Below are positions 41,895 through 53,202 of a stretch of DNA of 64,000 nucleotides, in pieces (the first letter of the stretch is position 1; every line of letters begins with the position of its first letter). Position numbers and translations under genes: made by a program. Location: positions 248,001 through 312,000 of the forward strand of contig CALSFV010000655.1 in assembly GCA_943737045.1 (NCBI GenBank). Reading direction: 5' to 3'. The notes below the pieces were generated by a model that saw only the letters and a list, made by a program, of their open reading frames with translations, did not search any database and had not been told where the DNA came from. This stretch comes from Parapristionchus giblindavisi. Its lineage: Eukaryota; Nematoda; Chromadorea; Rhabditida; Diplogasteridae.

Positions 41895-42427
41895 CTAGTT
41901 GGTTGCCGTTAGAGGTTCCTCGGATACTGGGTTTGGTTCCTGGCTCTCGATCTGTAGCATTCCAGTAATGTGGAGATGCAGATCGAAGATACGGTTGTGG
42001 TCCCAAATGAAGAAGATCTCTGCCAAGTCATTCGAAAGGATAGGAATCAGCTGCAAATAAATATTTATAAAAGTGTCATCAAAGTTCCATAATTTTTCTT
42101 GTATCAAAGAAAAGAACGCAGAAGGTTAAAGTACACAATGGTGCTCAATACGGTTTTTTTTTTGCATTTTTCAATGACTACTCTCCCTGAGTTGTGGAAA
42201 CTCAGTGTGAAGCAAAAAGCTAGTCTGCTTATTAGCGAAACAACCCAAAGTTGCAAGGGTATTGAGTAAAAACTTACTGTAACTAGTAGTTTCGCGACAG
42301 CGGGCAATGCCGATAGCAATAGCGACAGCAGCCCTCGATAACGACGCTTATTGTTGATGGTTATTGTACGTCGTCTCCATGTGTTACGGATCCGGGCCCA
42401 AAGACGAGCGAACCAGTGAACGATCAT
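41895..42427 (-). CDS. Gene F1: two-exon Arg-rich small protein
   Basis: Exon 1 is 42427-42278 (50 codons, MIVHWFARLWARIRNTWRRR...) and exon 2 is 42050-41895 (52 codons including TAG). They join in phase 0 to 101 residues. The first half is strongly basic. The second half has the family core (L/S)xPIxSxDLAExxFxWDxNRI and ends EEPLTATN. The start lies in the shared TACCGTACCATCATGATC context. Compared with gene D, about 20 residues of the Ser-rich middle are missing. Its duplicate F2 also keeps an open frame. Function and localisation unknown; no signal peptide. Confidence 0.62.
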
Positions 42428-42653
42428 GATGGTACGGTAGATGAGGATTACGGTAGATGATGAAAATGGGAGCGGGCGTTGAAATATGAGACAAATGGAA
42501 AAATGAAAATAGAAGGAATGAATATGGTTATGAATGATATTGATAAATATGATAAGGCAATGGGGGCGTAGACCTAGAGATGAAAGCAGAGAGGTAGAGT
42601 GATAGAGCGAGAGGTAGATGGAGAGTGAGACGAAGAAGGAGAAGGAGGCCGAG

Positions 42654-43220
42654 TCAGATATAGACGTAGACGGAGATTGAGAACGAGAGGGAGGGGGCTA
42701 CCCTAACAACAAGTGGTTGTAGCACTCTGGTCATGTCGAGGTGTTCATCAACGATACGGTTCATGTCCCAAGTGAAGTGGATGTCGGCCAAGTCATCCGA
42801 ATGGATAGGAGTCGACTGCAAATAATTATTGATAATAGTGTCAACAGCGCTGCAATGTTTAACTATTTCTTTATTATCTGCTTCAAGCCACACAGCGATT
42901 CACGGTGTGACAGAGAAAATGGTAAAACGAAAAAGAGAGAGAGAGATCATTAAAAGGTGAGAGAGTTTTTTGCATCAGTTTTCAATGCGCTACCCTGTGT
43001 CAGAGAAACGCTGTGCACTGTATAAATCAATCCTGCCAGTGCGGAATAATCCAAAATTTGTAAGTGTATTGAGTTGACTTACTGTGGCTAGTGGTCTTGC
43101 GACTTTGGTCATTATCGATAGCGATAACGATCCACGAAAGCGAAGCACATTATCAATATTGGGAGAAGAAGAACGAGAATCCGGCATCGAATGACACCTT
43201 CTGATCAAATGGGTAGCCAT
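42654..43220 (-). CDS. Gene E1: Arg-rich family member with lost ancestral start codon
   Basis: Exon 1 keeps the family frame from 43,289, but the ancestral ATG is replaced by an in-frame TAG followed by ATC. The first usable ATG is at 43,220 (46 codons to the donor at 43,083), removing the WxARxxxRFR part. Exon 2 is 42815-42654: STPIHSDDLADIHF...TRVLQ, after which the usual ATQEPNPV tail is replaced by a low-complexity tail ending SVYVYI. It could make a 99-residue variant or be a pseudogene. Confidence 0.45.
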
Positions 43221-43382
43221 GGTTGTTGTACGACATCCCCATACGGCACGAAACCGAACACCAAGACGAGCGAACCAGCGAGTGATCTAAATCAAAATTA
43301 TCACTTTTGATCAATACACATCAGTTACAAATATTGAAGATCAAAGGTCTGTTTGAAAGAAAAGGCCTTCATCTACAATAGG

Positions 43383-44138
43383 TTAGTAGGTTACCGTAAG
43401 AGGTTCCTCGGATACCGGGTTCGGTTCCTGGGTCCCATGCTCGAGCACTCTGGTTATATCGAGTTTCAGATCGACGATACGGTTGTAGTCATAGGTTAAA
43501 TGGACTTCGGCAAAGTTATTCGAATGGATGGGAGTCAACTGCAAATAAATATTGATAGAGTGTCAACAGCGACACAATGTTTAACTATTTCTCTTATCGC
43601 TGAGAAAAGAGCAAGAAAAGATGATAATTCGCGCCAAAAGTAAGGCTGATAAAGACCCGTATCATATTAAACATGAAATAGTACCCCTATTATCTATTTA
43701 CTTTGTCTTTCTTTTAATCATCAGACATGGAGACGCCCGTATGGCTTCTTCAAGCCTGCACAGCGTTTTGAGAGCAGTCATGGTGTAACAGAGAAAAATG
43801 TTGAATGATAAAAGAAATATTAAGAAATAATGAGAAAAAGCTTACCAAGTTTTCAATGACTCTATGTTAGAGAAACGCTGTGTTATGCAAAAATCTGGTC
43901 TGCTAGTAACAAACCAAAAATTAAAACTTACTGTGGCTAGTGGTTTCGCGATAGTGGTCATTATCGATAGCGATAATGATCCACGATAGCGAAGCTCATT
44001 ATCAACATGGGGTGGAGAAGAACGAGAATTCAGCATTGAATGACTTCTTTTGTTCAAAGGAACAGCCATGGTTATTGCACGAGGTCTCCATACGGTACGA
44101 AAGCGGGCCCCATGACGAGCGATCCAGTTACCGATCAT
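43383..44138 (-). CDS. Gene D: best-preserved two-exon Arg-rich small protein
   Basis: Exon 1 is 44138-43932 (69 codons) and exon 2 is 43538-43383 (52 codons including TAA), phase 0, giving 120 residues. The N-terminal part (MIGNWIARHGARFRTVW) is basic. A Ser-rich middle has MLNSRSSPPHVDNELRYRG and SLSLSIMTTIAKPLAT. Exon 2 has LTPIHSNNFAEVHLTYDYNR and ends TQEPNPVSEEPLTVTY. Splice sites are GTAAGT and TTTGCAG. I use it as the reference for the family. Upstream DNA is GA-rich on the plus strand and carries TACCGTA motifs. No known domain recognised. Confidence 0.65.
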
Positions 44139-44763
44139 GATGGTACGTTATATCTGAGTGGATTGGATTGTGGATTGAGGATTACGGTAGATGATGAAAA
44201 ATGGGAATGAAATAAACGACTCTAAAACGAAACAATGAAGTATTGTAGAAGCGAGAGAATGAGAATGGGTGTGAATGCACGTCGAGGCGAAGAGATGGGA
44301 AGAGTGGATCACGGAGGTAGAATGATAGAGAAAGAAGCGAGCGGCAAAGGGAGAGAGAGTGGAGGAGGGAGATTGAGACGAAGTGGAGGGCAGTGGAGAG
44401 GGGAGAGGGAGAGAGGGAGAGCGAGACGAAGTCTATAGAAGGAGTGACTAACACTCAGTGGTGGGGGAGAGGGGAGGAGGGGGGGGGAGGGGAGAGAAGC
44501 AGCGTTGTTTCAAGTAACTCTACTCAGAGGTCCATCTTTATATTTATTCTTTGATCTTATTCATCGTCATGAGAATGAGCTTTTTCACTTCACAAATCGT
44601 TCTGAAATCGGTCGTGGTTTCGACAAGAAACGAGGAAGAGCGATAAGGAGAGATTATCTATAGGTGAGAGACTCTCTATGAAGAGAAATAAAGGGTGCCA
44701 CAGTACTTTTAGGGATAGAAATGAAGAAGCCTGGTTAGTTTCTTCAAGCAGCAAGCTGCACAG

Positions 44764-44843
44764 CGTTTAATGAGAGTGAGAGAGAGAGAGAGAGGGAGAG
44801 AGTGAGAGAGTGAGAGTGAGAGAGAGAGTGAGAGAGAGAGTAA
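44764..44843. repeat. (GA)n-rich microsatellite
   Basis: GAGA/GTGAGA run upstream of gene D. Another purine block lies at about 44,330-44,500. Confidence 0.75.
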
Positions 44844-44997
44844 AGACTGTTGAAGTACATCATGGCCCTGTGCCGTAGTTTTCTGCCATGTTTTCAGTGA
44901 TCACTCTCCATGTGTTGGAAAAACGCTGTTTGCTGTGAAAACCTAGGCACTTTTCAAAACAGCCCAAGTTTGCAAGGGTTTTGAGTAAAAACACATT

Positions 44998-45161
44998 ATG
45001 ATTAGTGGTTCCGCGACAGTGGTCAAAAGAGATAACGATAGCAATCGCGATCAAGCTCATAGTCCATTCAGACTCTTCTTATCAGCAGGACAGAAATGGT
45101 TGTTGTGAGACGTCTCCATATGGTACAGGGCGCAAAGACGAGCCAACTAGTTAGCGATCAT
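44998..45161 (-). pseudogene. Gene G: dead exon 1 of the Arg-rich family
   Basis: Begins ATG ATC GCT AAC TAG, so a stop is the fifth codon where relatives have Trp. Downstream homology to the IAxxxSF and GTTxH region is broken by further stops and the splice donor is lost. The ATG context (TACCATCATGATCG) is conserved. Confidence 0.7.
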
Positions 45162-45394
45162 GATGGTACTGTATATATGAATGGGTTACGGTAGATGGTG
45201 AAACTGTGAGCAGGGGAATGAATTGAGAGAAAGACCGAAATGCAATAATGTATTGGAGAAACTTGAAGGAATGAAAATGGGTGCGAATAATGCCTATAGT
45301 GGTGATCCGAGGGGGATGGGCGGGGCGAACAGGAAGAGAGACTGGAGAAGCGGTAGAGAGATCGATTGCGATTGGCAAGTCGGAGAGGGGAGAG

Positions 45395-45520
45395 GAAGAG
45401 GGAGAGGGGGGAGGAGAGGGGAGAGGGGAGAGGCAGAGGAGAAGGGGAGAGGGAGAGGGAGAGGGAGAGGGAGAGGGAGAGGGAGAGGGAGAGGGAGAGG
45501 AGAGGGGAGGGGAGAGATAG
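45395..45520. repeat. (GGGAGA)n microsatellite
   Basis: Tandem GGGAGA hexamers. All R/E/G- or S/P/L-rich ORFs here are readings of this repeat. Confidence 0.85.
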
Positions 45521-45887
45521 AGGAAGAAAGACAACAAAAATGATCAATAGAAGTATCACTTCATGGAATGCGTCTGTTAAGGGAGATGGAGTTGTAGAGA
45601 AAGAGGTAGAGGTAGAAGGAGAGGTAGGGTGATATAGCCTGTAGACGGAGTATCTTCATATGATGAGTAACACTAAGTTGTGGGGGGGGGGGGAGGGGGG
45701 AGGAGAGAGTATCGGGGAACCCTACTTTTTATATATGATCTTTGATCGTTATGATAATGAGCTTTTTCACTTCACAAATCGTTGTGAAATCGGTCTTGGT
45801 GTGACAGAGAAACGAAGTAGAACGAAAAGGAGAGAGTGTCTATAGGTGAGACTCTATAAGACAAATAAAGCGTGCCAAAGTACTTTT

Positions 45888-46262
45888 ACAAAGAGTCTAT
45901 TTCAGCTTAAGGTGGCGAAAAGTTATGATTTATCGTGCCAAACAAGTAGCGTCGGCGGGGATCGAACCCGCTGGGCAAAAATTGTAAGCGACATCTTTGT
46001 CGCTGCGCCACTACTAACTCCGAGAGGTAGCGCACAGAACTATCCCATCATTTCAGAGCAATTCCACGGATGTTAGACGGGAATTTCAAGGCAGAAATTG
46101 CTCAAACTTTGGATGACTTTAACTCCGTGTACAGAGAACCGTAGAATTTTTTAAACACACCTTGTTAATTTAGAGAAAGGATATAAATCATAACTTAAAT
46201 CATAACTTTTCGCCTATAAATCATAACTTTTCGCCACCTTAAGCTGGAAGAGACTCCTTTTT
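45888..46262. mobile_element. Diverged CAAGGAGTC-family foldback carrying a tRNA-like core
   Basis: Left arm AAAGAGTCTATTTCAGCTTA...GGTGGCGAAAAG and right arm CTTTTCGCCACC...GAGACTCC match the arms of the 35,913 element. The interior also shares the ATTGCTCAAA and TCCGTG boxes found in the 58,583 element. Confidence 0.65.
45946..46014 (-). pseudogene. tRNA-like sequence inside a foldback element
   Basis: On the minus strand: near-complementary ends GTAGTGG/GACGCTAC, a GCGAC/GTCGC hairpin with an A-box-like TGGCGCAGCGAC, and a perfect T-arm GCGGG-TTCGATC-CCCGC. The anticodon arm does not form a good stem. Probably a tRNA pseudogene or SINE head. Confidence 0.55.
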
Positions 46263-48806
46263 AGTGATAGGCATGAGGAAGTCTGTTTAGCTTCTTCAAG
46301 CCACATGCTGCACAGCATTTCGTGAGCGGTCATGGTGTGACAGAGAAAAGGGAAAGAGTACGTAAAAGAGAGAGAGAGCGAGTGCGAGGACGGTTGAAGT
46401 ACATCTTGGTACCGTAGTTTTATGCCAATTTTTCAATGATCACACTCCCTGTTTTAGAGAAACGCTGTAGGATGCAATAAACTAGTCTGGCAGTTTGCAA
46501 AACAGATCAAATTTTGGAAGGCTATTGAGTTAAAACGCACTGTGGCTTTGGGGAGGGATGGAGGGGTGAGAGAAGGGAGAGGAGAGGGAACATGGTCTGT
46601 TGACGGGATATGTAACTGATGATATAATGATGACTAACCATAACAGTTAAGTGCCAGCAGCTTAGCCTTACATGCATATTGGTTCCCTTTGGATAATTGA
46701 TGTATTTGATCTTTGATCTTTGATCTTCGATCTTGTTCATCGTCAAGAGAATGAGCTATTTCTCAGTATTTTTATTTCCTGTGTGGTCTAGCCTATTGAT
46801 GAGGCCTAACACAAGCAGGGTGTGATACCGGCGCAGAAACATTGGATCATTATAGATTAGTATAGAAAGATTCCTCATAAAGACCAGAAACAGTCAAGCA
46901 TTGGAAAAGCTTGAAAGAATGAAAATGAGTTTGAATATAGCTGAAGGCAAACAGAGTGACGCATTACCGTATCTTCGGGGAAAGGGGTAGGGGGGAGAAG
47001 GGCATGGTTTAAAGAAGTATCAATTCTCGCCCAAGTCATCCGAATAGGTAGGAGTCGACTGCAAATCAGTATTGATAAAAGTTTCAGGGAGATTGAGAGA
47101 AATGGAAGACATAGCCTACAGACGTAACGGATAGTATAATGATGACTAACACTAAGTATTATCTGCGATAAGCTTGGCCTATATCCATTTGAAGAAATAA
47201 CATAGATGATCTTTGCTCTTTCCATTCGTGCTGAGTGATCTTTCGCTCCGTAATTAGAGGTTGGAGTTGAAGCCAGGCGACAGTCTACGCATCAAGACGG
47301 CCGTATCTCCACTTGTTACACGTCTCTTCTAGTTCATCTTACCCGTGGTACTCGGTTTAGATGTGTTCGATTTGGTGATTGTGAGTTATCTTCTCAAGTG
47401 TTTCCTAGTCGAACGGCATACACTGACAATGAACCGACTTCTATCGAATACGAAGATTTTCGTGGCCCCGTGTAACGTGATAATATGCACTCTATCACAA
47501 ATTGGGAAAAAGTGTAAATTGGAACACATGGGGGGGGGGTGTTCAATAGATCAATTTGATGTGTTCAATAGAGCACATCAAAAGGTTGTATAGATTTTTT
47601 ACACATTTTTTCTGAGTGCGGTGTTCTGGTACCCTATTCTGAAGTAGTGCCATATCTTATGCTGGAATGAATGATTTGATTTGATCTTTGATCTTGATCA
47701 TCGTCAAGAGAATGAGCTTTTTCACTTCATCATTCATTTCTATAACCTTACCACCTCTTCTCATTAGCTTTATGATGATCTCAATCGATTTTTCTACCGT
47801 TTATTACTAAAATCGCATTTACATAATTCTCTTATCTTTTGAAAGCTGCTAAAAAATTTTCATGTGTGGGTCATCCTACCAATGAAAAACACACGCAGTC
47901 GGTCCACTGCCTAGGACCGGGGCCGAATCTCAGGATCGTTATTGATTAGTATAAGTTTCCTCATAAAATTTTCCAACACAATCCTTTCCGTTCATTCGCC
48001 TTCTAATTCACATCGCTTTGAAACAGAGAAACGAGGTAGAGCGAAAAGGAGAACGGTTCTCTAGGTGACGGACTCTCTATGAAGACAAACAAAGGGTGAC
48101 ACGGTATCGTAAATCATTGGATCATGATTCGTCAAAAATATTCCGAATCATTCTGGCTATTCAACGCTATTTCTTTGGATTTTGCAAAAATTTAAATGTT
48201 CGTTGTTTATGTGTTTGAGAAAGGCTGTGTACTTAATGTTTATTTAAAAGAACGTCAGCAATTGAATCTTTTTATTCTCATCAATATGAAATCGACTAGC
48301 TCCAGATTGGAAATTTTCAAAAAAAATGTACTTTGATTGCGTCATCACTACGCAATAATGAACCAATTTAATTACACCAACACTTAATGGAAATATTCCC
48401 TGATAAATTCTGTACATTGTTTCAAAAGATCAGCCTGATTGCTTTCCTGGATCAAAAGTTATAAAAAAATGAAAAAGCGTCTCATCACTTTACGCCGATA
48501 CTGTATAGTTCTGCCTGGCCAATTTAGTCACGAAAAAACTCTAAGGTCCCCTTCTTTAAATGGTCTGAAAACTTTGTCAACGGTCTCTTCAACACTCTAC
48601 GCTCTCTCGTTCTTAGAGAACAGAGAAATAGTGTAGGCAATGAAGAGACCATTGAGTGAGGTCACTCTCCCTTTAAAGGCCCAACCCAAGCTAATTTTAC
48701 TCTCCGCATTGGTAATACTCTCTCGCAGACAAGAAAGATAGAGAGCATTGCCAGAACGGAGAGTTTCATTTTCGCTGTGCTTTTTTAAAGAACAGACTTA
48801 AAAGAA
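46263..48806. other. Decayed family relics and repeats, no intact gene
   Basis: Around 46,430-46,545 is intron/donor-like sequence of the Arg-rich family, with the end of an exon 1 (GCCACA donor). Around 47,035-47,075 is the start of an exon 2 (TCGACTCC after GCAG). A unit with AGAATGAGCTTTTTCACTTC and GACTCTCTATGAAGA-like blocks recurs at about 44,570-44,710, 45,750-45,870 and 47,700-48,110. AAAGATC repeats lie at 46,708-46,735. No ORF is supported. Confidence 0.45.
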
Positions 48807-48990
48807 CTAATCGAAGAGAGGCTTCGCGTTCATTTTGGACAATTCTAGCTCGAGAGACGTCTCCGTTGTGAGTATGGAGATGATCGATTTGATCTCCTCT
48901 TCAAGCACCGATATTTGAAGTATGAGAGAGGAGAAGGAATCGATGGGTACATTACACACGAGGTCAGTCAGAAGAACATTATGACATGCA
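48807..48990 (-). CDS. Possible terminal exon, unidentified
   Basis: Minus-strand frame ending at TAG (48807-48809), with protein-like sequence SIISILTTETSLELELSKMN then AKPLFD. Upstream it runs into Lys-rich low complexity and no clear acceptor was found. May be chance. Confidence 0.22.
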
Positions 48991-50136
48991 TGAGTCTTCT
49001 TCTTTCTTCTTCTTTGATCTTGACTTTTGATCTTTGATCTTTTACCTAAACTTCTTGTGAGTTGTTTATTATATTCTTAACTTACTTCATATTATTGTCC
49101 GTATAAAATGTACTTGCATAAGAAAATGACAAACTGTATGCAAATACCGAGAGAACGGGCATTTACAGTTGCACTCTCTCCTAAATCTCGAATACCCCTC
49201 CTCTTCCTCACACGTAACCCGTCTTACCTTCGCCGCGCTGATTTGATATTTAAAAGAGATCGGTAATAGTTTTTGAACTATGAAAAACAGGAAATAGTCA
49301 TTGCGGGCGTTCTCGTACAAATAAAACAAGTGATTTTTATACGCTCAGTATGTTATTCTTCTTTAAAGAAAACAAAGTAATTCGAATGAAAAAAACGGAC
49401 TATTTGTGCTAAAGATTTGGATATGCTGATTAGCCAAATATATCAATCAATCAATTTATTCATCAAGTAATAATACTAGATGAAGGGATTGATTGATTGA
49501 GCGAAATATAATGATCGAATTAATTTGTTTGTAGAGGTCCATGTACAGAAAGGATCTGGCAGCGATCGAATGGCGAGTCCATTTCGCATGTGCCAAGCGA
49601 GGTCTACCTCCAGTGTACGTAGAAGATTGGACATCGGATCCTATGGTTCTTCCCAAGTTTAAGGTCAGCTAGTCATCGAAACACATCGAAATACAAAAAA
49701 TCGGATTCGAAAAGAAAAAATCTAAAGAATCTAAATGCAGTCATCGAAATGCATTTTCTCAACACGAAAGAAAGAGAAAGTCACTGACCGCCAATTTTGA
49801 AATATTTTGAAATATTTATAAAATAAAAACAATACTTGTAATTTAAAAAATTTTTGTTTAATTATTTGAACTTGCAGTTCGTTCTCGGACTTATCAACGA
49901 TGATAACGTCGAACAGCTTCGAAGAGAAACATCTGGCCAATTTATTGTGAGTCTCACAGATTAAGTTCTAACAATGAGTTGTCACTTAGATCCTTATTTA
50001 TAATTATCTACTTGCTTACCCTTAGTGGTAAATCAAATTTTCCTTGGTTAGAATACAAATTTCCTTGGTTAAAAATAAATATTGTTGTTATATTAATCTA
50101 TGAAAAAACATTGCATCAAAATTTGAATCTCAAGTA

Positions 50137-50376
50137 TTAGGTTGATGCATAAGTTTCTTTACAAAACTTTGGTCCCTCTTATACGAGTCGTATTTCTCTT
50201 GTTGTTTATCGCTGGGACCTCAACTCTGTACCATCGGCGGACACTTTCCCTGTCTATGGTTGTTTTTTTAAGACTGTCGATGCACCTACTTCTAATTTGT
50301 GCCGATGCTTGTATGCTTTGTGGCAGATAAATATGTTCGAACTTATTTTTGTAAAGAAACTTATGCATCAACCTAA
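50137..50376. mobile_element. Mariner-like MITE, 240 bp, in a SET-gene intron
   Basis: Ends TTAGGTTGATGCATAAGTTT... and its exact reverse complement, flanked by TA (50135-50136, 50377-50378). The end motif resembles mariner inverted repeats. Its right end is 8 bp from the AG of the next SET-gene exon. Confidence 0.85.
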
Positions 50377-50482
50377 TATTTCAGGTGCGACGACGAGTGT
50401 AGAGGTTGCAGGAGCATTCCGAGCAATTGCTCATCTTCCGGACACCATTGCTGCGCCATAGTAAGTCATCTCAAGGGTGTTA

Positions 50483-50692
50483 AAATCTTGGAAAAGTACA
50501 TGGAAATGTGAAAAGCAGTGTTAAGTTTGTGATTGTAAAAGTAGTTGAAAAAGTAGTAATCCAACACTCTTGTAAAGGGTTTATTGGAGAAGTTTGTCAA
50601 TTACGAAGCTATGCTGCTTTTCCAACTAAATTAACAATATTTTTCACTTCTCCATCTACTTTTCCAAGATTTCAACACCGCTTTATTGTTAA
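50483..50692. mobile_element. MITE-like hairpin, second copy of the AAAGTAG family
   Basis: Diverged inverted halves with GGAAAAGTA and CTCCATCTACTTTTCC, related to 32,688-32,899. It sits in the intron between SET exon blocks 3 and 4. Confidence 0.65.
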
Positions 50693-51723
50693 AGGTGCAT
50701 TACTTTTAAAGACGCATTACTTCATATTAATATATTTGCACCTTAATGATCAATAAATTATTGCAGGAGTCTAGTTATGGTATCGATGACAACGTCAATA
50801 ATATTAGATGGCTCAACAATGGAGTAAGTTAAGAGTGTCCATTGCTCATAAAAAATACAGTAGCAAGTCAATTTTAAACTACCTTTCAGACCATTTTCAG
50901 AACGGAGTAGTTCATGAATGGAACCTGTCAAAAGATCTATTTCTTTTATTTCTTTTCAGGAACAGAAGACCAACAATTACTCTGTGAGATTTGAGTGCCG
51001 AAAGGGATGCAAGTGTAACCCGAGCGAATGTAGGAATCGAAGGCTACAGGTCATTTCCCCTTCTTCCACACTCACTTTATTATCTTTTTAAAGTACACTC
51101 CGATCTGATATGCCGTTCTACTCTGGCCACACTCTCTCGGAAAAAAAGAAACCGAGAGAGCATTGCCGGAGAGGGAACATTCCTAATTAGCCTGGGGTGT
51201 GCCTTTGTGAAAGGTCGAAATAGAAGAGAATCATGCATGGATACTAAGATGGTCGGTGCATGAAGTAAATCTTTTTTTAATAAATAAAATAAAAATAAAT
51301 AAAAAAATCTTTTTTTAATTCCAGAAAGGCCGCCCGTTCCGCCTCGTAATCTTCAGAATTCCCGGTATGGGCTGGTCCCTCCGAACCCTCGAGTCTATCC
51401 CGAAGGAACCATTTGTATCCGAATACTGTGGAAAAGTATGATTTTAAGAAAAGTCTTACAAGTGATATTTCAAAACTGCAATTGAAAACTTTAGTTTGAC
51501 TTGAATTTTGATGTTAAAAATTAGTTTGACTTGAATTTTGATGTTAAAAAAACACTCACTTCTGACGTTGATTGTTAGTTTGGTAGAGCAAACTAGCGGA
51601 GTTTATAGTCGACTATCAGTCAATTTTAGAAATCCTTCTCACAATCAAATATATCTCATAGTATGACCCAGTATCCTCTCATTGACTTTTGTTTCAAATG
51701 TTGCCGCATTTTGATGTATGTTA

Positions 51724-51840
51724 AATTAAAGTGCCTCCCCAGGCGAATTTGAAACTCTCCGCTCTGGCCATACTCTCTCGCTTTCTTTGTCTGCGAGAGA
51801 GTATGCGGAGAGTAAAGTTAGGTGTGCCTTTAAATTAAAA
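51724..51840. repeat. Short inverted repeat, CTCTCCGC...GCGGAGAG family
   Basis: Left half CTCTCCGCTCTGGCCATACT is mirrored by AGTATGCGGAGAG after a short CTCTCGCTTTC...CGAGAGAG hairpin. Relatives lie near 28,945-29,030, 48,695-48,765, 51,105-51,180 and 52,920-52,980, several of them in introns. Confidence 0.7.
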
Positions 51841-52684
51841 CCATTCAGGTCAGCACGACGAATTCGTCTGGAAATCACTTCAAGTACGATTTCCAGATGA
51901 CCTTCCACTATGATGGCAAGGATAGATATCTGAAGATATGCGGTGGTGCTCAGGTTCGAATCAATTACTCGCACTTACTTACTAATCACTTATTGACCGT
52001 ATAAAATACTCACAGAGAAAATTCTCTTACAATACGTTCTCTTTAAAGGAATTGAATTCTTATAAAAGAATATCAGTAAATGAATTTCTTACATTTCAAG
52101 AGGATTTTTCGGTGATATTTCTTATAATTAAGAAGCTGAAAAGTAAGAAATTATAATTTAAGTAAATTTTCTGTGTTAGTATGCATGCTTCTTTTTTACG
52201 AGTAACAACAGCGACAATGTGTTTCTGTGTTTACCCTGTACTTTGTGATATCAACGGTGAAAAAAGATCGTTGAGAGATGAACATTGCGTGAAACCTATC
52301 TGAACAAATCACGATTTCATATACATTTGACCGAATCCACGGAACTGTGGATTGTGAACAACAATATTCTCTAATGGTTGTGACGGTTGTCAGAAGAAAG
52401 ATTGTCCAGTGAGAAGAAAGATTGTCTAGCTATACTTTTATCAATGATTTCTTCCAAAGAATACGGTTTTATGAAAGGTTGCCAAAGGAATGCTTTACAA
52501 AAAATATTTTGTTCAGGGAAGCGAGACACGATTCATGAATCACTCGTGTGAGCCCAATCTCGAAGCGAGGACCTATATCACTGATGACTACGGCCTTCAC
52601 TACAATCACATAGGCTTCGAGAGTATCAGAGATATCGCTGCCGCTATTACAGTTTTTACAATACATACAAAAAGAAAGTTATGA

Positions 52685-53008
52685 GAATTATCCCTGATAT
52701 AATCTTTCATGCATGCCCTTGCATAGGCAACCATTCCCTGTTCATAACAAAGGTAAATGAAAAAAACAGATTATATCTTTTCACTTATTTGAGAATTAGT
52801 CAAGGATATTACACATTTCCTGGCCCCCCATGCACATCAGAGCCTACTCTTGATAAATGTGATTAAACTGTAAACTGTAAAAAAATTACACATTTCACAC
52901 ACCCAGGACACCCGGACTAATTTTACGCTCTGTCAGCGCTCTCAAGTAAAGCGAGAGAGCATGGTCAGAGCAAAGAGTTTCGACTTACGGCTAGCTAGTT
53001 ACTTATTG
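52685..53008. other. Junction region between the truncated SET gene and segmental copy 2
   Basis: AT-rich, with a CTCTCGC-type short inverted repeat at about 52,920-52,980. No SET-domain continuation was found in any frame. Confidence 0.5.
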
Positions 53009-53202
53009 TAAGATTTGAACTCCACATTATTTAGTTACCGAAATGTCGAACATGCTTTGTTTATTTCTTTTTTTTTTCAATGATGAATTTTACATAAAAC
53101 AAATCACAAAAACTGAAAAAAAGTAATCTTTCTTTTTTTTTCACTGAAACTACGTCCTAAAGAATAAAGCAATTAATGAAAAAAGAAAAAAATATCTCAG
53201 AT

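Larger units (their letters stand above)
32888..43788 (+). repeat. Segmental duplication, copy 1
   Basis: Collinear with 53,009-64,000 in direct orientation at an offset of about 20.1-21.0 kb, with only scattered base differences outside indels. Copy-1-only segments: 35,913-36,540 (TAA-duplicating element), 37,141-38,021 and 40,188-40,913 (hAT-type). It carries genes F1 and E1, exon 1 of H1 and exon 2 of D. Confidence 0.9.
49535..52684 (+). pseudogene. SUV39/G9a-type SET-domain histone methyltransferase, apparently disabled
   Basis: Exon-like blocks: 49535-49663, 49878-49946, 50385-50460, 50767-50823, 50960-51049, 51325-51435, 51849-51953 and 52517-52684. Blocks 3-8 are in phase. They show pre-SET cysteines (CDDECRGC ... 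HHCC; CRKGCKCNPSECRNRRLQ), the SET start (GWSLRTLESIPKEPFVSEYC) and the cofactor-site motif RFMNHSCEPN. Two lesions: blocks 1-2 end in phase 0, but block 3 needs one more base removed, otherwise TAG appears five codons in. After SIRDIAA the frame runs into unrelated sequence and stops, so the conserved FDYG segment and post-SET cysteines are missing. The family methylates histone H3 lysine 9 or similar; this copy is unlikely to. It ends 325 bp before segmental copy 2. Confidence 0.7.

Noticed and set aside
45151..45632. Arg/Gly/Glu-rich and Ser/Pro-rich ORFs
   Set aside because: Readings of the GGGAGA hexamer repeat.
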